Shown here: piece by piece, positions 18,808 to 28,228 of the stretch | How the letters are laid out: every line of letters begins with the position of its first letter | Position numbering within the stretch: the first letter of the stretch is position 1 | From: Calditrichota bacterium | GTDB taxonomy: Bacteria > Calditrichota > Calditrichia > Calditrichales > J004 | NCBI GenBank assembly: GCA_024277115.1 | Contig: JAJRVW010000225.1 | Span: 1 to 57,987, forward strand | Direction: 5' to 3' | Length of the DNA: 57,987 bases | Notes under the pieces: generated by a model | What the model saw: the letters and a program-made list of their open reading frames with translations, nothing else | What the model was told of the DNA's origin: nothing | The model's database searches: none | Position numbers and translations under genes: made by a program

Positions 18808-20154
18808 ATGAAAACTGAAATTCTTGTTGTTGATAACGAAAAGCGCATGTGCACGCTTATCAAACAATCCCTCGAGTTAGAGAGTTTTACCGTCCAAACG
18901 GCCCATTCCGGCGCCGATGCTATCGCGCTGTTAAATTCCAAAAATTTTGACATTGTTGTTACCGATTTAAAAATGACACCCATTGATGGCCTGGCGCTAT
19001 TAAAACATATAAAAGAGAACAGCCCGTCTACAGAAGTTGTAATCATAACAGCGTTTGCCACACAGGATACAGCTTTGGATGCAATGAAATCGGGTGCTTA
19101 CGATTATTTAATCAAACCGTTTAAAATGGATGAACTGTTATTACGGATTGATCGAATTATTAAACAAAAAGAATTGTTAAAAGAAAATGAGGCGCTAAAA
19201 AAACAACATGAAAGGCCAACGCACCTTTCCGGGATTGTCGGTAAAAGCAAAAAAATGCGGGAGGTTTTTGATCTTATTAAAAGGGTGGGGTCCCAGGATG
19301 CGTCTGTGCTGATTCGTGGTGAAAGCGGTACGGGCAAAGAGCTTGTGGCCAACGCCATACACGAGCAAAGTGCGCGGAAATCGAAGAACTTAATCGCAAT
19401 TAATTGTGCAGCGCTCCCCGAAAATCTTTTAGAAAGTGAACTTTTTGGTTACGAAAAAGGGGCATTTACCGGCGCCGTAAGCAGTAAAAAAGGTCTGTTT
19501 GAATTGGCGGACGGCGGAACATTATTTCTTGATGAAATAGGCGACCTTTCGTTGAGCCTGCAAGCTAAATTATTACGGGTATTACAAAAGAAGGAAGTTG
19601 TCCATCTTGGTGGCCGGGAAACGATTAAAGTGGATGTAAGGCTGATTACCGCAACGCACCAAAACCTGGAAAAAATGATCGATGAGCAACTCTTCCGCAA
19701 CGACCTGTATTATCGTATAAATTTATTCCCGATAAACCTGCCGCCGTTAAGGGAACGAAAAGAAGACATCCCGGAACTGATTGAATTTTTTATGGCTGCA
19801 TATCCAGATAAAATTTTAGCGCCAATAGCCAAACTTTCTTTGATGGAATATGATTATCCCGGCAACATACGTGAACTGGAAAATATTATTTCCAGGGCGG
19901 CCATTATTTCTGAGAAAATAATTGAAAATGTTGATCTTCCTACAACAAAACTTACACAATCAGAAAATGATGTAAATATTTTGGATGTTTTGCCCGAAGA
20001 GGGCATTATACTTGATGATTTAATCAAGAACCTGATTATACAGGCTCTTCAAAGAGCGGGCGGGAAAAAAAATAAAGCGGCAGACCTGCTTGGTATCACA
20101 CGCCGCCGCTTATACTCGATGATGGAAACACATAATATCCAATTGAAAGACTAA
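18808..20154 (+). CDS. Sigma-54-dependent response regulator (NtrC/AtoC type)
   Basis: Activator of sigma-54 promoters. Three domains in order: receiver (residues 1-120, phospho-Asp in DIVVTDLKMTP near residue 53, LIKPF Lys near 107); AAA+ (about 145-380) with Walker A GESGTGKE, the sigma-54 contact loop GAFTGA, Walker B GGTLFLDEIGD and arginine fingers in FRNDLYYRINLFPI; and a Fis-type helix-turn-helix (NKAADLLGITRRRLYSMM) at the end. All catalytic parts look intact. No histidine kinase gene is adjacent, so it is an orphan regulator coupled to a TPR gene. Confidence 0.95.
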   Translation: MKTEILVVDNEKRMCTLIKQSLELESFTVQTAHSGADAIALLNSKNFDIVVTDLKMTPIDGLALLKHIKENSPSTEVVIITAFATQDTALDAMKSGAYDYLIKPFKMDELLLRIDRIIKQKELLKENEALKKQHERPTHLSGIVGKSKKMREVFDLIKRVGSQDASVLIRGESGTGKELVANAIHEQSARKSKNLIAINCAALPENLLESELFGYEKGAFTGAVSSKKGLFELADGGTLFLDEIGDLSLSLQAKLLRVLQKKEVVHLGGRETIKVDVRLITATHQNLEKMIDEQLFRNDLYYRINLFPINLPPLRERKEDIPELIEFFMAAYPDKILAPIAKLSLMEYDYPGNIRELENIISRAAIISEKIIENVDLPTTKLTQSENDVNILDVLPEEGIILDDLIKNLIIQALQRAGGKKNKAADLLGITRRRLYSMMETHNIQLKD

Positions 20155-20159
20155 AATAT

Positions 20160-20336
20160 CCGAAGATTGTAAGATTGTAAAAAAATGTGACGTGACTCCC
20201 TTGAATAAAAACTTTTTAGTCTTTTCTGATTTTTTTCAGCTCTGGATTTAAAGTACATCTCATCCTTCGTCTTTTAAACATAAGCCCCGTACTCAACAAT
20301 ATCTTTAAGCCTTACAATCTTTCAATCTAAAAATCA
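20160..20336. repeat. Intergenic sequence bounded by imperfect inverted repeats
   Basis: The gap begins with GAAGATTGTAAGATTGT and ends with CTTACAATCTTTCAATCT, so the two ends are imperfect inverted copies. Similar words occur in the gap between sufB and sufC. No coding region is seen between them. It may be a small dispersed element or the remnant of one; it also separates the convergent regulator and DUF1015 genes. Confidence 0.4.
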
Positions 20337-21581
20337 TCAATCCAAAAGGTGAACAAATAAACCGCTACGTAGCTTTGGCTCAAACCAGGTCGATTTTGGC
20401 GGCATTACTTTTCCTGCGTCGGCGATGGCCATCAAATCTTCAATAGATGTTGGGAACAGGGCAAAAGCAACGGCCATTTCACCGGAATCTACACGCTCGG
20501 TCAAACCTTCCAGGCCACGAATACCACCCACAAAATCGATGCGTTTATCTTTGCGTGGATCGCCAATTCCCAAAGCCGGGGCAAGTAAATTTTCCTGTAA
20601 GATGGATACATCCAAACGCGCAACAGGATCGTTTTCATCAAAACTTCCTTCCAATGCTTCTAATAGAAAATATTCCTTTTCAAAATACATGACAATAACG
20701 TGGGACTCCATCGGTTTAAATCCTGCGGGGCCAAGCCGTCTTATGGAAAAATGATCATAAATCTGGTTGAAAAACTCTTCTTTGGACAAACCGTATAAAT
20801 CCTTCACAACCCGGTTATAGTCCATAATGTACATCTGGTTATCAGGAAAAATTACGTTTAAAAAATAATTATAACTTTCTTCACCTGTGTGGTCCGGATT
20901 ATTTTCCTTACGCATTTTTGCAATGCGCGATGCTGCCGCGGAACGATGATGCCCATCGGCCACATAGAGTGCATCGATTTTGGCAAAACTATCCTGGATT
21001 GCTTTTATATCCGCATCATTTTTTACAACCCAGATGGTGTGCTCAATTTCATCATCGGCCATAAAACCAATCTCAGCCTGCCCAGAGGTGATTTTTGATA
21101 TAAGCTTGTCCAGTTCCGGTTGCGCTTTGTAGGTCAAAAATACAGGGCCTACCTGTGCGTTTAAATGATCGATGTGATTGACACGGTCATCTTCTTTGAC
21201 CGGGCGGGTGAATTCGTGTTTTTTTATCAAATCGTTGTCATACTCGTCAACCGAGGCAAGGGCAACAAGGCCATACTGCTCATGCTCGCCCATTAATTGT
21301 TTGTAAATATAAAAGCACTCTTTTTCCTCTTGTTTTAAAACACCGTCGCTGATCATCTTTTTTAAATTGTCCGCGCCTTTTTGATATACCTCTTCGGAAT
21401 AAACATCCGTCCCGGCAGGCAAGTCAATTTCCGGCTTATTAACATGTAAAAAAGTTAAGGGATTGTTTTTTGCGACTTCTCGCGCTTCTTCACTATTAAG
21501 CACATCATACGGCGGTGAGGCAACTTTCTCTGCATTTTTTGGCAAGGGGCGAAGGGCTTTAAAGGGTTTTACAATAGACAT
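20337..21581 (-). CDS. DUF1015 family protein
   Basis: Conserved protein of unknown biochemical function, 414 residues. It starts with the family pattern KPFKALRP....EKVASPPYDVL and has the strongly conserved ADGHHRSAAASRI (about residues 205-217), reminiscent of the active-site loop of ParB/SerK-type nucleotide-using enzymes. The central part includes EKECFYIYKQ. I take the ATG at 21581, preceded by GGAG at 6 nt, instead of an in-frame start 24 nt upstream. In many anaerobes these genes lie next to serine-biosynthesis genes; that context is absent here. Confidence 0.9.
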   Translation of the reverse strand: MSIVKPFKALRPLPKNAEKVASPPYDVLNSEEAREVAKNNPLTFLHVNKPEIDLPAGTDVYSEEVYQKGADNLKKMISDGVLKQEEKECFYIYKQLMGEHEQYGLVALASVDEYDNDLIKKHEFTRPVKEDDRVNHIDHLNAQVGPVFLTYKAQPELDKLISKITSGQAEIGFMADDEIEHTIWVVKNDADIKAIQDSFAKIDALYVADGHHRSAAASRIAKMRKENNPDHTGEESYNYFLNVIFPDNQMYIMDYNRVVKDLYGLSKEEFFNQIYDHFSIRRLGPAGFKPMESHVIVMYFEKEYFLLEALEGSFDENDPVARLDVSILQENLLAPALGIGDPRKDKRIDFVGGIRGLEGLTERVDSGEMAVAFALFPTSIEDLMAIADAGKVMPPKSTWFEPKLRSGLFVHLLD

Positions 21582-21657
21582 TTCGTTCTCCGATATTAAA
21601 ATCAAATAAATTAAAATAGAATTTAAAGAAATAGAATCTTGGCATCAATAATTATCT

Positions 21658-24111
21658 TCAGAAGGTAAAGCCAATAGTCAAAAAAAGATACGAACGGTTT
21701 TGCGGAATATGATATGCGCTGCCAAAACCTTGGGCATACTGAAACTTAACTGGCCCAAACGGCGAATTTATATATACCCCAAGGGCAGCGCCATACAAAA
21801 TACCGTTTTTGCCCACATCATCCTGGTCAATAAAATTTATGGTGTGATAGGCCGCGGCTGCCTCTACACTTGCATACAAATGACGGAATATGTGAACGCG
21901 GTGTTCAAGCCCGGCTATTTCTACACGATAACCGGCCAGTTGTTGATAATCCACCCCAATAAAATCATTGGCGCCTCCACGATAAAAATAGCGTGCAACG
22001 GGTAAATCATTTGTGGCAATACCGAGATAGGTATACAACCGCATAACATGCTCAGGATTAAATGAAAAATAATATGATAAATCCAATTCATAGCGGTGAT
22101 AGCTTTTTCGCGAACCTAAAGCTTCACTGCTATTTTCTGAATTAAATTTCAGGTATAGCCCGGAGGTTGGAAAGGCTGAATCATCAATTGAATCGTAGGT
22201 GAGGCGGGCGGCAATTTTAACAAAAGATTGTCGGGTATTTAGCGAATCCGGCTGGCTGTAAATATCAATATTTGGATATAAATTTACACGTTCCCGGTTA
22301 TACTCAAATTCAACATTAAAAATATTGCTAATTAAAAATCCAATTCCCCCGGCATAGGTGGTGGAGTTATCGTGAAACTTATCGATAATTGCACCCGATG
22401 CGTCGTAAACGCGTGTAAATATATCTTTATATGCAAATCGTGCAAAAGGATAAATAGGGTAGTTCAAGCTGCGTGTAGGATAAGATACGTGGAATTTAAA
22501 ACGGGTAAGTCCGCCAAATTGTAATTCGCTGGCCATGCGTACCTCGGAGGTAAAAACACCCGCGCCGTTTAAATTTAACACACCCACAAATTTATACTGT
22601 GTGTCAAAGCGGGCGCCAACCTGTAAGGAGCGTTCCGCCTTCTCTTTGATGTGGAAAATAAGGCGCACGCTGTTCTCGTCAACAGGAATTATTTCATAAT
22701 GAATCGTTTCAAAATATCCAAGGCCATACATATTTGTTATGTTCTTATCCAGTATTTTAGCATCAAAATACATACCTGGCTTTAGATCGATTAAATTATT
22801 GATAAAATAAAAGGGCAATATTTTGTTACCAATAATAGTAACGCCATAAACACGCGGCTTTCTGCCTTCTTTTACATTGATTACCAGGTTTATCTCGTCA
22901 TTTGATGCATATTTAATCTCATATTTTACATCTTTAAAAAAACCACTTTTCTTTAAACGGACAATGCACGCGTTAATGGTATCTTGCGTACACATATCGC
23001 CGGGTTTTAAATCGAATAAATCGCGGACAAAATCAAAAGGCAGGGTTGTATTACCGGCGATAACAACACCGTGTAATTTTACAGACTTATTAATTCCAGA
23101 AGAATCATTGGCCGCCAGGGAAAGTTTGTTGATAGAGTAGTCTGCTTTAAGCTGTACGCAGGCATCAACTTTTCCGTCGGCAGCCTGCTCACCAATTTTA
23201 AGGATTTTCTCCACAACATCAGCAAAAAAGGTTGAAGTGCTGTAACCTTCAAGGTCGGGCTCGATGACTATGTCGCTCTCACTTAATGCTTTTTCTTCCT
23301 GTTTAAAACTGGAAAGGTTAATTGTCTGTTCAAGAATGTCAAAAATGGACTTTAAGTGGGCTTTATCCTTCTTAGGCGTACCCACATTAACGGAGATTAC
23401 AATATCCGCACCCATATCTTTTACAACATTTACTGGGAGATTGTTTTTTACAAAGCCGTCAACCAAAAGCGAATCGCCCCATTCTACCGGCGCAAAAACA
23501 GTTGGAATCGACATGGTTGCACGCAGGGCAATTGCTAGCGAGCCATGGTCTAAAACCACTTCATTACCGGTGATTATATCAACGGCGACACAGCGGAACG
23601 GAATGGGCAGCTCGTCAAAACTTTTAAGGTTTTGATAAGAGTAAAGTAATTTGGATAGAGTTTGGAAAGCTTTTTGCCCACGTATCATCCCGGAAGGCAG
23701 GACAGGAAACATCCCTTCCATTGGGAAGGTCATCAAATATTTTCCGGAGAGCTTTTTGGTATGAAAGGGCAGGTTCTCGCGGGAAGGCGTATCGGACATG
23801 AGCTCTTCCCAATTTGTATTCAGCGCGATCTGTTCAATCTCCTTGCCCGAGTAACCTACGGCATACAAAGCCCCAATAATCCCGCCCATACTTGTCCCGG
23901 CAATATAATCGACCGGGATATTTAAAGAATCGAGCATTCTTAATGTACCGATGTGGGCAAAACCCCGTGCGCCGCCACCAGACAAAACAAGGCCGATGCG
24001 TGGCCGTTCAGGTTTTGTTGCATCGCTATTTGCCAAGAGAAAGGATGAATGGGCCAGCAGAAATATTAGAACGATAAAATGCGAAAATATCCGGTTGTTT
24101 GTTCTGAACAT
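21658..24111 (-). CDS. Patatin-like phospholipase with POTRA and outer-membrane barrel (PlpD/BamA type)
   Basis: Type Vd-like secreted or surface lipase of about 817 residues. A signal peptide (hydrophobic FIVLIFLLAHSSFLLAN) is followed by a patatin domain with the oxyanion loop GGGARGFAHIG, nucleophile Ser in GTSMGG and catalytic Asp in VDGFVKNNLP. Two POTRA-like repeats follow (GVVIAGNTTLPFDFVRDLFDLKPGD and GVTIIGNKILPFYFINNLIDLKPGM), then a ~330-residue beta-barrel ending in a C-terminal Phe (IGFTF), as in Omp85 proteins. Start at the ATG 24111; an upstream TTG is less likely. Two POTRAs are more than in classical PlpD, which has one. Confidence 0.9.
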   Translation of the reverse strand: MFRTNNRIFSHFIVLIFLLAHSSFLLANSDATKPERPRIGLVLSGGGARGFAHIGTLRMLDSLNIPVDYIAGTSMGGIIGALYAVGYSGKEIEQIALNTNWEELMSDTPSRENLPFHTKKLSGKYLMTFPMEGMFPVLPSGMIRGQKAFQTLSKLLYSYQNLKSFDELPIPFRCVAVDIITGNEVVLDHGSLAIALRATMSIPTVFAPVEWGDSLLVDGFVKNNLPVNVVKDMGADIVISVNVGTPKKDKAHLKSIFDILEQTINLSSFKQEEKALSESDIVIEPDLEGYSTSTFFADVVEKILKIGEQAADGKVDACVQLKADYSINKLSLAANDSSGINKSVKLHGVVIAGNTTLPFDFVRDLFDLKPGDMCTQDTINACIVRLKKSGFFKDVKYEIKYASNDEINLVINVKEGRKPRVYGVTIIGNKILPFYFINNLIDLKPGMYFDAKILDKNITNMYGLGYFETIHYEIIPVDENSVRLIFHIKEKAERSLQVGARFDTQYKFVGVLNLNGAGVFTSEVRMASELQFGGLTRFKFHVSYPTRSLNYPIYPFARFAYKDIFTRVYDASGAIIDKFHDNSTTYAGGIGFLISNIFNVEFEYNRERVNLYPNIDIYSQPDSLNTRQSFVKIAARLTYDSIDDSAFPTSGLYLKFNSENSSEALGSRKSYHRYELDLSYYFSFNPEHVMRLYTYLGIATNDLPVARYFYRGGANDFIGVDYQQLAGYRVEIAGLEHRVHIFRHLYASVEAAAAYHTINFIDQDDVGKNGILYGAALGVYINSPFGPVKFQYAQGFGSAYHIPQNRSYLFLTIGFTF

Positions 24112-24227
24112 AGAGGGCTTTACGGTTAATAATTTATTTAATTTAACGTACAAAACTGTCTGTTTACAAGAAAACTTAAAATGATTATCAATTAATCACA
24201 AAATAGAACTTTTAATTTTATTTTAAC

Positions 24228-24255
24228 TTTGCAATTTTTGTGCACCTCATATAAA
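24228..24255 (+). promoter_or_regulatory. Possible promoter for dnaE
   Basis: TTTGCA, 16-base spacer, TATAAA, located 48 nt before the dnaE start in the divergent gap with the patatin gene. Only a moderate match. Confidence 0.35.
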
Positions 24256-24302
24256 TTCACAACCTTACTTTTATTAAAAAACCAAATTGAAAGAAGCCCG
24301 AT

Positions 24303-27300
24303 TTGTCCTTTGTACACCTACACAGCCACACACATTTTTCTCTACTCGACGGTGCAGGCCGTCTAAACGATATGGTCAACAAAGCCGGTGATTTAGGTAT
24401 GAACGCACTGGCCATTACCGACCATGGCAACCTTTTTGGCGCGGTCGATTTTTACAACGCCTGCAAGAAAAAATCTATAAAGCCAATAATTGGCTGCGAA
24501 GCATATATCGCGCCGGCCGAACATACATTACGCCAAAAAATTGAGGGCGAGAAAAACTATTACCACCTTATTTTACTGGCCAAAAACCAGGTTGGTTTTA
24601 AAAACCTGATTAAGCTCTCGTCCATCGCCTATCTTGACGGAATGTATTATAAACCGCGTATTGATTTTGATTTGCTCTCCCAATACTCTGAGGGGTTGAT
24701 CGCTACTTCGGCCTGTATGAGCGGGCCCATTGCCTATAAATTGCGACAAGGCCGGAAAAAGGAAGCCATAAAAATGGCCGAGGATTATCTTACACTTTTT
24801 GGCGATGATTTTTATTTTGAAATTCAGGACCACCAAATCCCCGAAGAGCAGCATGTTTATCCACAAATTTATGATTTGGCCAAGGAAATGGGCGTTAAGG
24901 TTATCGCCACCAACGATACACATTATCTTGACCATGGCGACCATGAAGCGCATGATATTTTAATTTGCCTGCAAACCGGCAAGGACCGTGATGACCCCAA
25001 CCGCATGCGCTACGGCACCGAACAGCTCTACATGAAATCGCCCGATGAAATGTTTCAGCTTTTTAAAGATAAACCGCATGTTCTGGAAAATACGCTTGAA
25101 ATTGCCGGTAAAATCGATCTTGAACTTGACTTTAATGCGCGCCACCTGCCCGTATTTAAAATCCCTGAAAGCGAAGGCAACTTAAGCGAAGATGATTTCT
25201 TGAAAACACTGGCCCTGCGCGGTGCAGAAAAAAAATTCAAAAACGTTTCCAAAGATGTAATCGAGCGGATTGATTACGAACTGGGCGTTATAAAAGATAT
25301 GGGCTTTGCCGGCTATTTTCTTATCACGCAGGATTTTATAAATGCCGCGCGTGAAAGGGATATTCCCGTTGGGCTTGGCCGCGGCTCCGCAGCTGGCAGT
25401 ATGGTGGCCTATACTTTGGGCATCACCGATGTAGACCCCTTAAAATATGATCTGCTTTTCGAGCGTTTTCTAAACCCTGCGCGTATTACCATGCCCGATA
25501 TCGATATTGATTTTTGTGTGGAACGCCGGGATGAGGTAATCGATTATGTGAAAGAAAAGTACGGTAAACGCAATGTGGCCCAGATTATTACTTTTGGAAC
25601 GATGGCCTCTAAGGGTGTTATCCGCGATGTGGGACGTGCTCTCAAAGTGCCGCTGTCCCAAACAGATGCCATCGCTAAAATGGTGCCTGTAGAAGGTGCA
25701 AAACCGATTCCATTGGAACGTGCTTTTAAAGAAGTGCCCGAGCTAAAAGAAATTGCCGAAAGCGAAGATATCCAGATGCAGGAGCTGGTCAAGTTCTCCA
25801 AAACCCTGGAAGGCATCGCCCGAAATACATCCACACACGCAGCGGGCGTCATTATCGCCCCGGAAGATGTATCGAATTATGTGCCCTTGTATAAAACAAA
25901 AGATGGCGATGTGTGTACACAATGGACCATGGGCGCATCGGAACAGATGGGCATGCTTAAGATGGATTTCCTTGGTTTGCGTAACTTAACGGTTATCCAA
26001 AAAGCCGAGAAAATGATACAGGAAGCGTATGACGCCGATTTTTCCGTTGAGAATATTCCGCTTGATGATGAAAAGACGTTTAAACTTTTTGGAGATGGTT
26101 TAACAGTCGGTGTTTTTCAGTTTGAAAGTTCCGGTATGCAGGAATACCTGAAAAAGCTTAAGCCTTCGCGTGTTGAAGATTTAATCGCCATGAACGCCTT
26201 GTACAGGCCCGGCCCGATGCAGATGATCGATGACTTTATTGACCGTAAATATGGCCGAAAAGAAATCGAGTATATGCACCCCAAGCTGGAGCCAATCCTT
26301 GATGAAACCTACGGGATTATTGTCTACCAGGAACAGGTGATGCGTATTGCTTCCGATTTGGGCGGCTTTAGCCTGGCCGACGCGGATTTGATGCGCCGGG
26401 CAATGGGCAAGAAAAAAGCAGAGGTAATGCAGGAGCAGAAAGCTTTTTTTGTGAAAGGCTGTATCGAAAATGGCATCGATAAAAAAGTCGCTTCGGCCAT
26501 TTTTGACCTGATCGAAAAATTTGCCCAATATGGCTTTAATAAATCACATTCCGCCGCGTATGCTTTAATTGCTTATCAAACGGCCTATCTGAAGGCACAT
26601 TATCCTGCCGAATTTATGTCTGCCAACTTAACAAGCGAGCTAAGCAACCTAAGCCGGGTGATGGTTTTGATGGAGGAGTGCCGCAAGCTTGGCTTAACCA
26701 TAAACCCGCCGGATGTCAATTATTCTGTCGCAACGTTTAAGCCGCTTGATAAAAACACCATTGCATTTGGGATGGCGGCCATAAAAAATGTGGGCGCAAA
26801 TGCCATCAATAATATTGTGCATATTCGTGAAGAAAACGGGCAATTTACCGGGCTTTTTGAATTAGTGCAAAAAGTAGACCTGCGCATCGTCAATAAAAAA
26901 GTTTTGGAAAACCTGGCCATGGCCGGGGCGATGGATTCCTTAAAAGGAAACCGTGCACAACTTTTTAATTCGGTTGAAACGGCGATTGAATTTGGCCAAA
27001 ATGTACAAAGCGGCGCAAAAGATAAAAATCAAATCGGCCTTTTTGATATGGAAGGGCCCGGCGCAGCAGATGCCATTAAAGAGCCTGCTTTACCGGATAT
27101 CCCGGATTGGGGATTAAATGAAAAATTGAAAAAAGAACGTGAGTTGCTTGGCTTTTATATTTCCGGTCATCCACTCGATCCGTACAAATCGATTATTTCA
27201 CTTTATACGACCAAGTTTCCTAAAAAGGTTGAGGGTGAAGAAATGCCCGCGCCTGCATCCAGGACAATCCGTATATGTGGCCAGATAAACGAGTTGCGCA

Positions 27301-27776
27301 CTTTATTTGACCGCAAACAGCAAAAAATGGCTTTTGTTAAATTAGAGGATTTTGAGCACAGCTATGAAGCCGTTGTCTTTGGATCTGTTTTCCCGAAATG
27401 TGAGGCGCACTTAAAGCAGGATGCCATCGTTTTTATGCAAGGCACATTAAATTCCGAACCCGATGACAACCTGATTAAATTTGTTGTTGATTCGGTTTTT
27501 GATGCCAATGATGTACCACAGAAATTTACAGAATCTGTTCTATTGACCCTGAACCGTGAAAAACTTGATGAGGAGTTATTACGTCAGTTAAAAATGACCA
27601 TCAGCTCCAGTCCAGGCAAAAACCGGCTCCTCTTTGATATTAATATGAACGGTGATGGTATCATTCGGATGCAGTCAAAAAAAGCAGGCCTTACCATGTC
27701 GGCCTCCACGCTTAAGCAACTTATTGCCTTGCTTGGTGATGAAAATGTAAAAATTAAAATGATCGAATCACGATGA
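24303..27776 (+). CDS. dnaE: DNA polymerase III alpha subunit
   Basis: Replicative polymerase, 1157 residues. N-terminal PHP domain (FVHLHSHTHFSLLDGA), then the C-family palm with GLGRGSAAGSMVAY and the catalytic acidic motif MPDIDIDF, followed by HAAGVII, the fingers (MALYRPGPM-like MNALYRPGPMQMIDDF), the helix-hairpin-helix region and a C-terminal OB-fold (TIRICGQINELR). The start is TTG. The dtd gene overlaps its stop by four bases. No intein or frameshift is seen. Confidence 0.97.
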   Translation: MSFVHLHSHTHFSLLDGAGRLNDMVNKAGDLGMNALAITDHGNLFGAVDFYNACKKKSIKPIIGCEAYIAPAEHTLRQKIEGEKNYYHLILLAKNQVGFKNLIKLSSIAYLDGMYYKPRIDFDLLSQYSEGLIATSACMSGPIAYKLRQGRKKEAIKMAEDYLTLFGDDFYFEIQDHQIPEEQHVYPQIYDLAKEMGVKVIATNDTHYLDHGDHEAHDILICLQTGKDRDDPNRMRYGTEQLYMKSPDEMFQLFKDKPHVLENTLEIAGKIDLELDFNARHLPVFKIPESEGNLSEDDFLKTLALRGAEKKFKNVSKDVIERIDYELGVIKDMGFAGYFLITQDFINAARERDIPVGLGRGSAAGSMVAYTLGITDVDPLKYDLLFERFLNPARITMPDIDIDFCVERRDEVIDYVKEKYGKRNVAQIITFGTMASKGVIRDVGRALKVPLSQTDAIAKMVPVEGAKPIPLERAFKEVPELKEIAESEDIQMQELVKFSKTLEGIARNTSTHAAGVIIAPEDVSNYVPLYKTKDGDVCTQWTMGASEQMGMLKMDFLGLRNLTVIQKAEKMIQEAYDADFSVENIPLDDEKTFKLFGDGLTVGVFQFESSGMQEYLKKLKPSRVEDLIAMNALYRPGPMQMIDDFIDRKYGRKEIEYMHPKLEPILDETYGIIVYQEQVMRIASDLGGFSLADADLMRRAMGKKKAEVMQEQKAFFVKGCIENGIDKKVASAIFDLIEKFAQYGFNKSHSAAYALIAYQTAYLKAHYPAEFMSANLTSELSNLSRVMVLMEECRKLGLTINPPDVNYSVATFKPLDKNTIAFGMAAIKNVGANAINNIVHIREENGQFTGLFELVQKVDLRIVNKKVLENLAMAGAMDSLKGNRAQLFNSVETAIEFGQNVQSGAKDKNQIGLFDMEGPGAADAIKEPALPDIPDWGLNEKLKKERELLGFYISGHPLDPYKSIISLYTTKFPKKVEGEEMPAPASRTIRICGQINELRTLFDRKQQKMAFVKLEDFEHSYEAVVFGSVFPKCEAHLKQDAIVFMQGTLNSEPDDNLIKFVVDSVFDANDVPQKFTESVLLTLNREKLDEELLRQLKMTISSSPGKNRLLFDINMNGDGIIRMQSKKAGLTMSASTLKQLIALLGDENVKIKMIESR

Positions 27777-28210
27777 GAGTATTATTGCAAAGGGTTTCCC
27801 GTGCATCTGTTACAGTAGAAGGGAAAATTGTCGGCAAAATAAACAATGGCCTGCTTTTATTTGTGGGCGTTGCACCGGATGATACGGAAAACAATTTATC
27901 CTGGATGGCCGAAAAATGTGTGAACCTACGCATTTTTGAGGATAATGAGGATAAGATGAATTTATCGCTGTTGGATGTAAAAGGCGAAATTCTTGTGATC
28001 TCACAATTTACTTTGATGGGCGATGCACAAAAAGGGCGCAGGCCCAGTTTTATAAAAGCTGCCTCACCGGAAAAGGGCGAATTGTTTTACGATCAGTTTA
28101 TTGCGAAGCTTAAAACATTTCCCGTTAAGGTAGAAAGTGGTATATTTGGGGCGATGATGGACATCGATCTTGTAAATCGCGGCCCGGTCACATTAATGAT
28201 AGAAAAATAA
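27773..28210 (+). CDS. dtd: D-aminoacyl-tRNA deacylase
   Basis: Removes D-amino acids (and glycine mischarged on tRNA-Ala) from tRNAs. The 145-residue protein starts MRVLLQRVSRASVTVEG and carries the two active-site motifs, SQFTLMGDAQKGRRPSF (S-Q-x-T) and NRGPVTLMIE (G-P-V-T). It overlaps dnaE as ATGA, so translation is coupled. Confidence 0.96.
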   Translation: MRVLLQRVSRASVTVEGKIVGKINNGLLLFVGVAPDDTENNLSWMAEKCVNLRIFEDNEDKMNLSLLDVKGEILVISQFTLMGDAQKGRRPSFIKAASPEKGELFYDQFIAKLKTFPVKVESGIFGAMMDIDLVNRGPVTLMIEK

Positions 28211-28228
28211 CATGTATGGAACCCAAGA

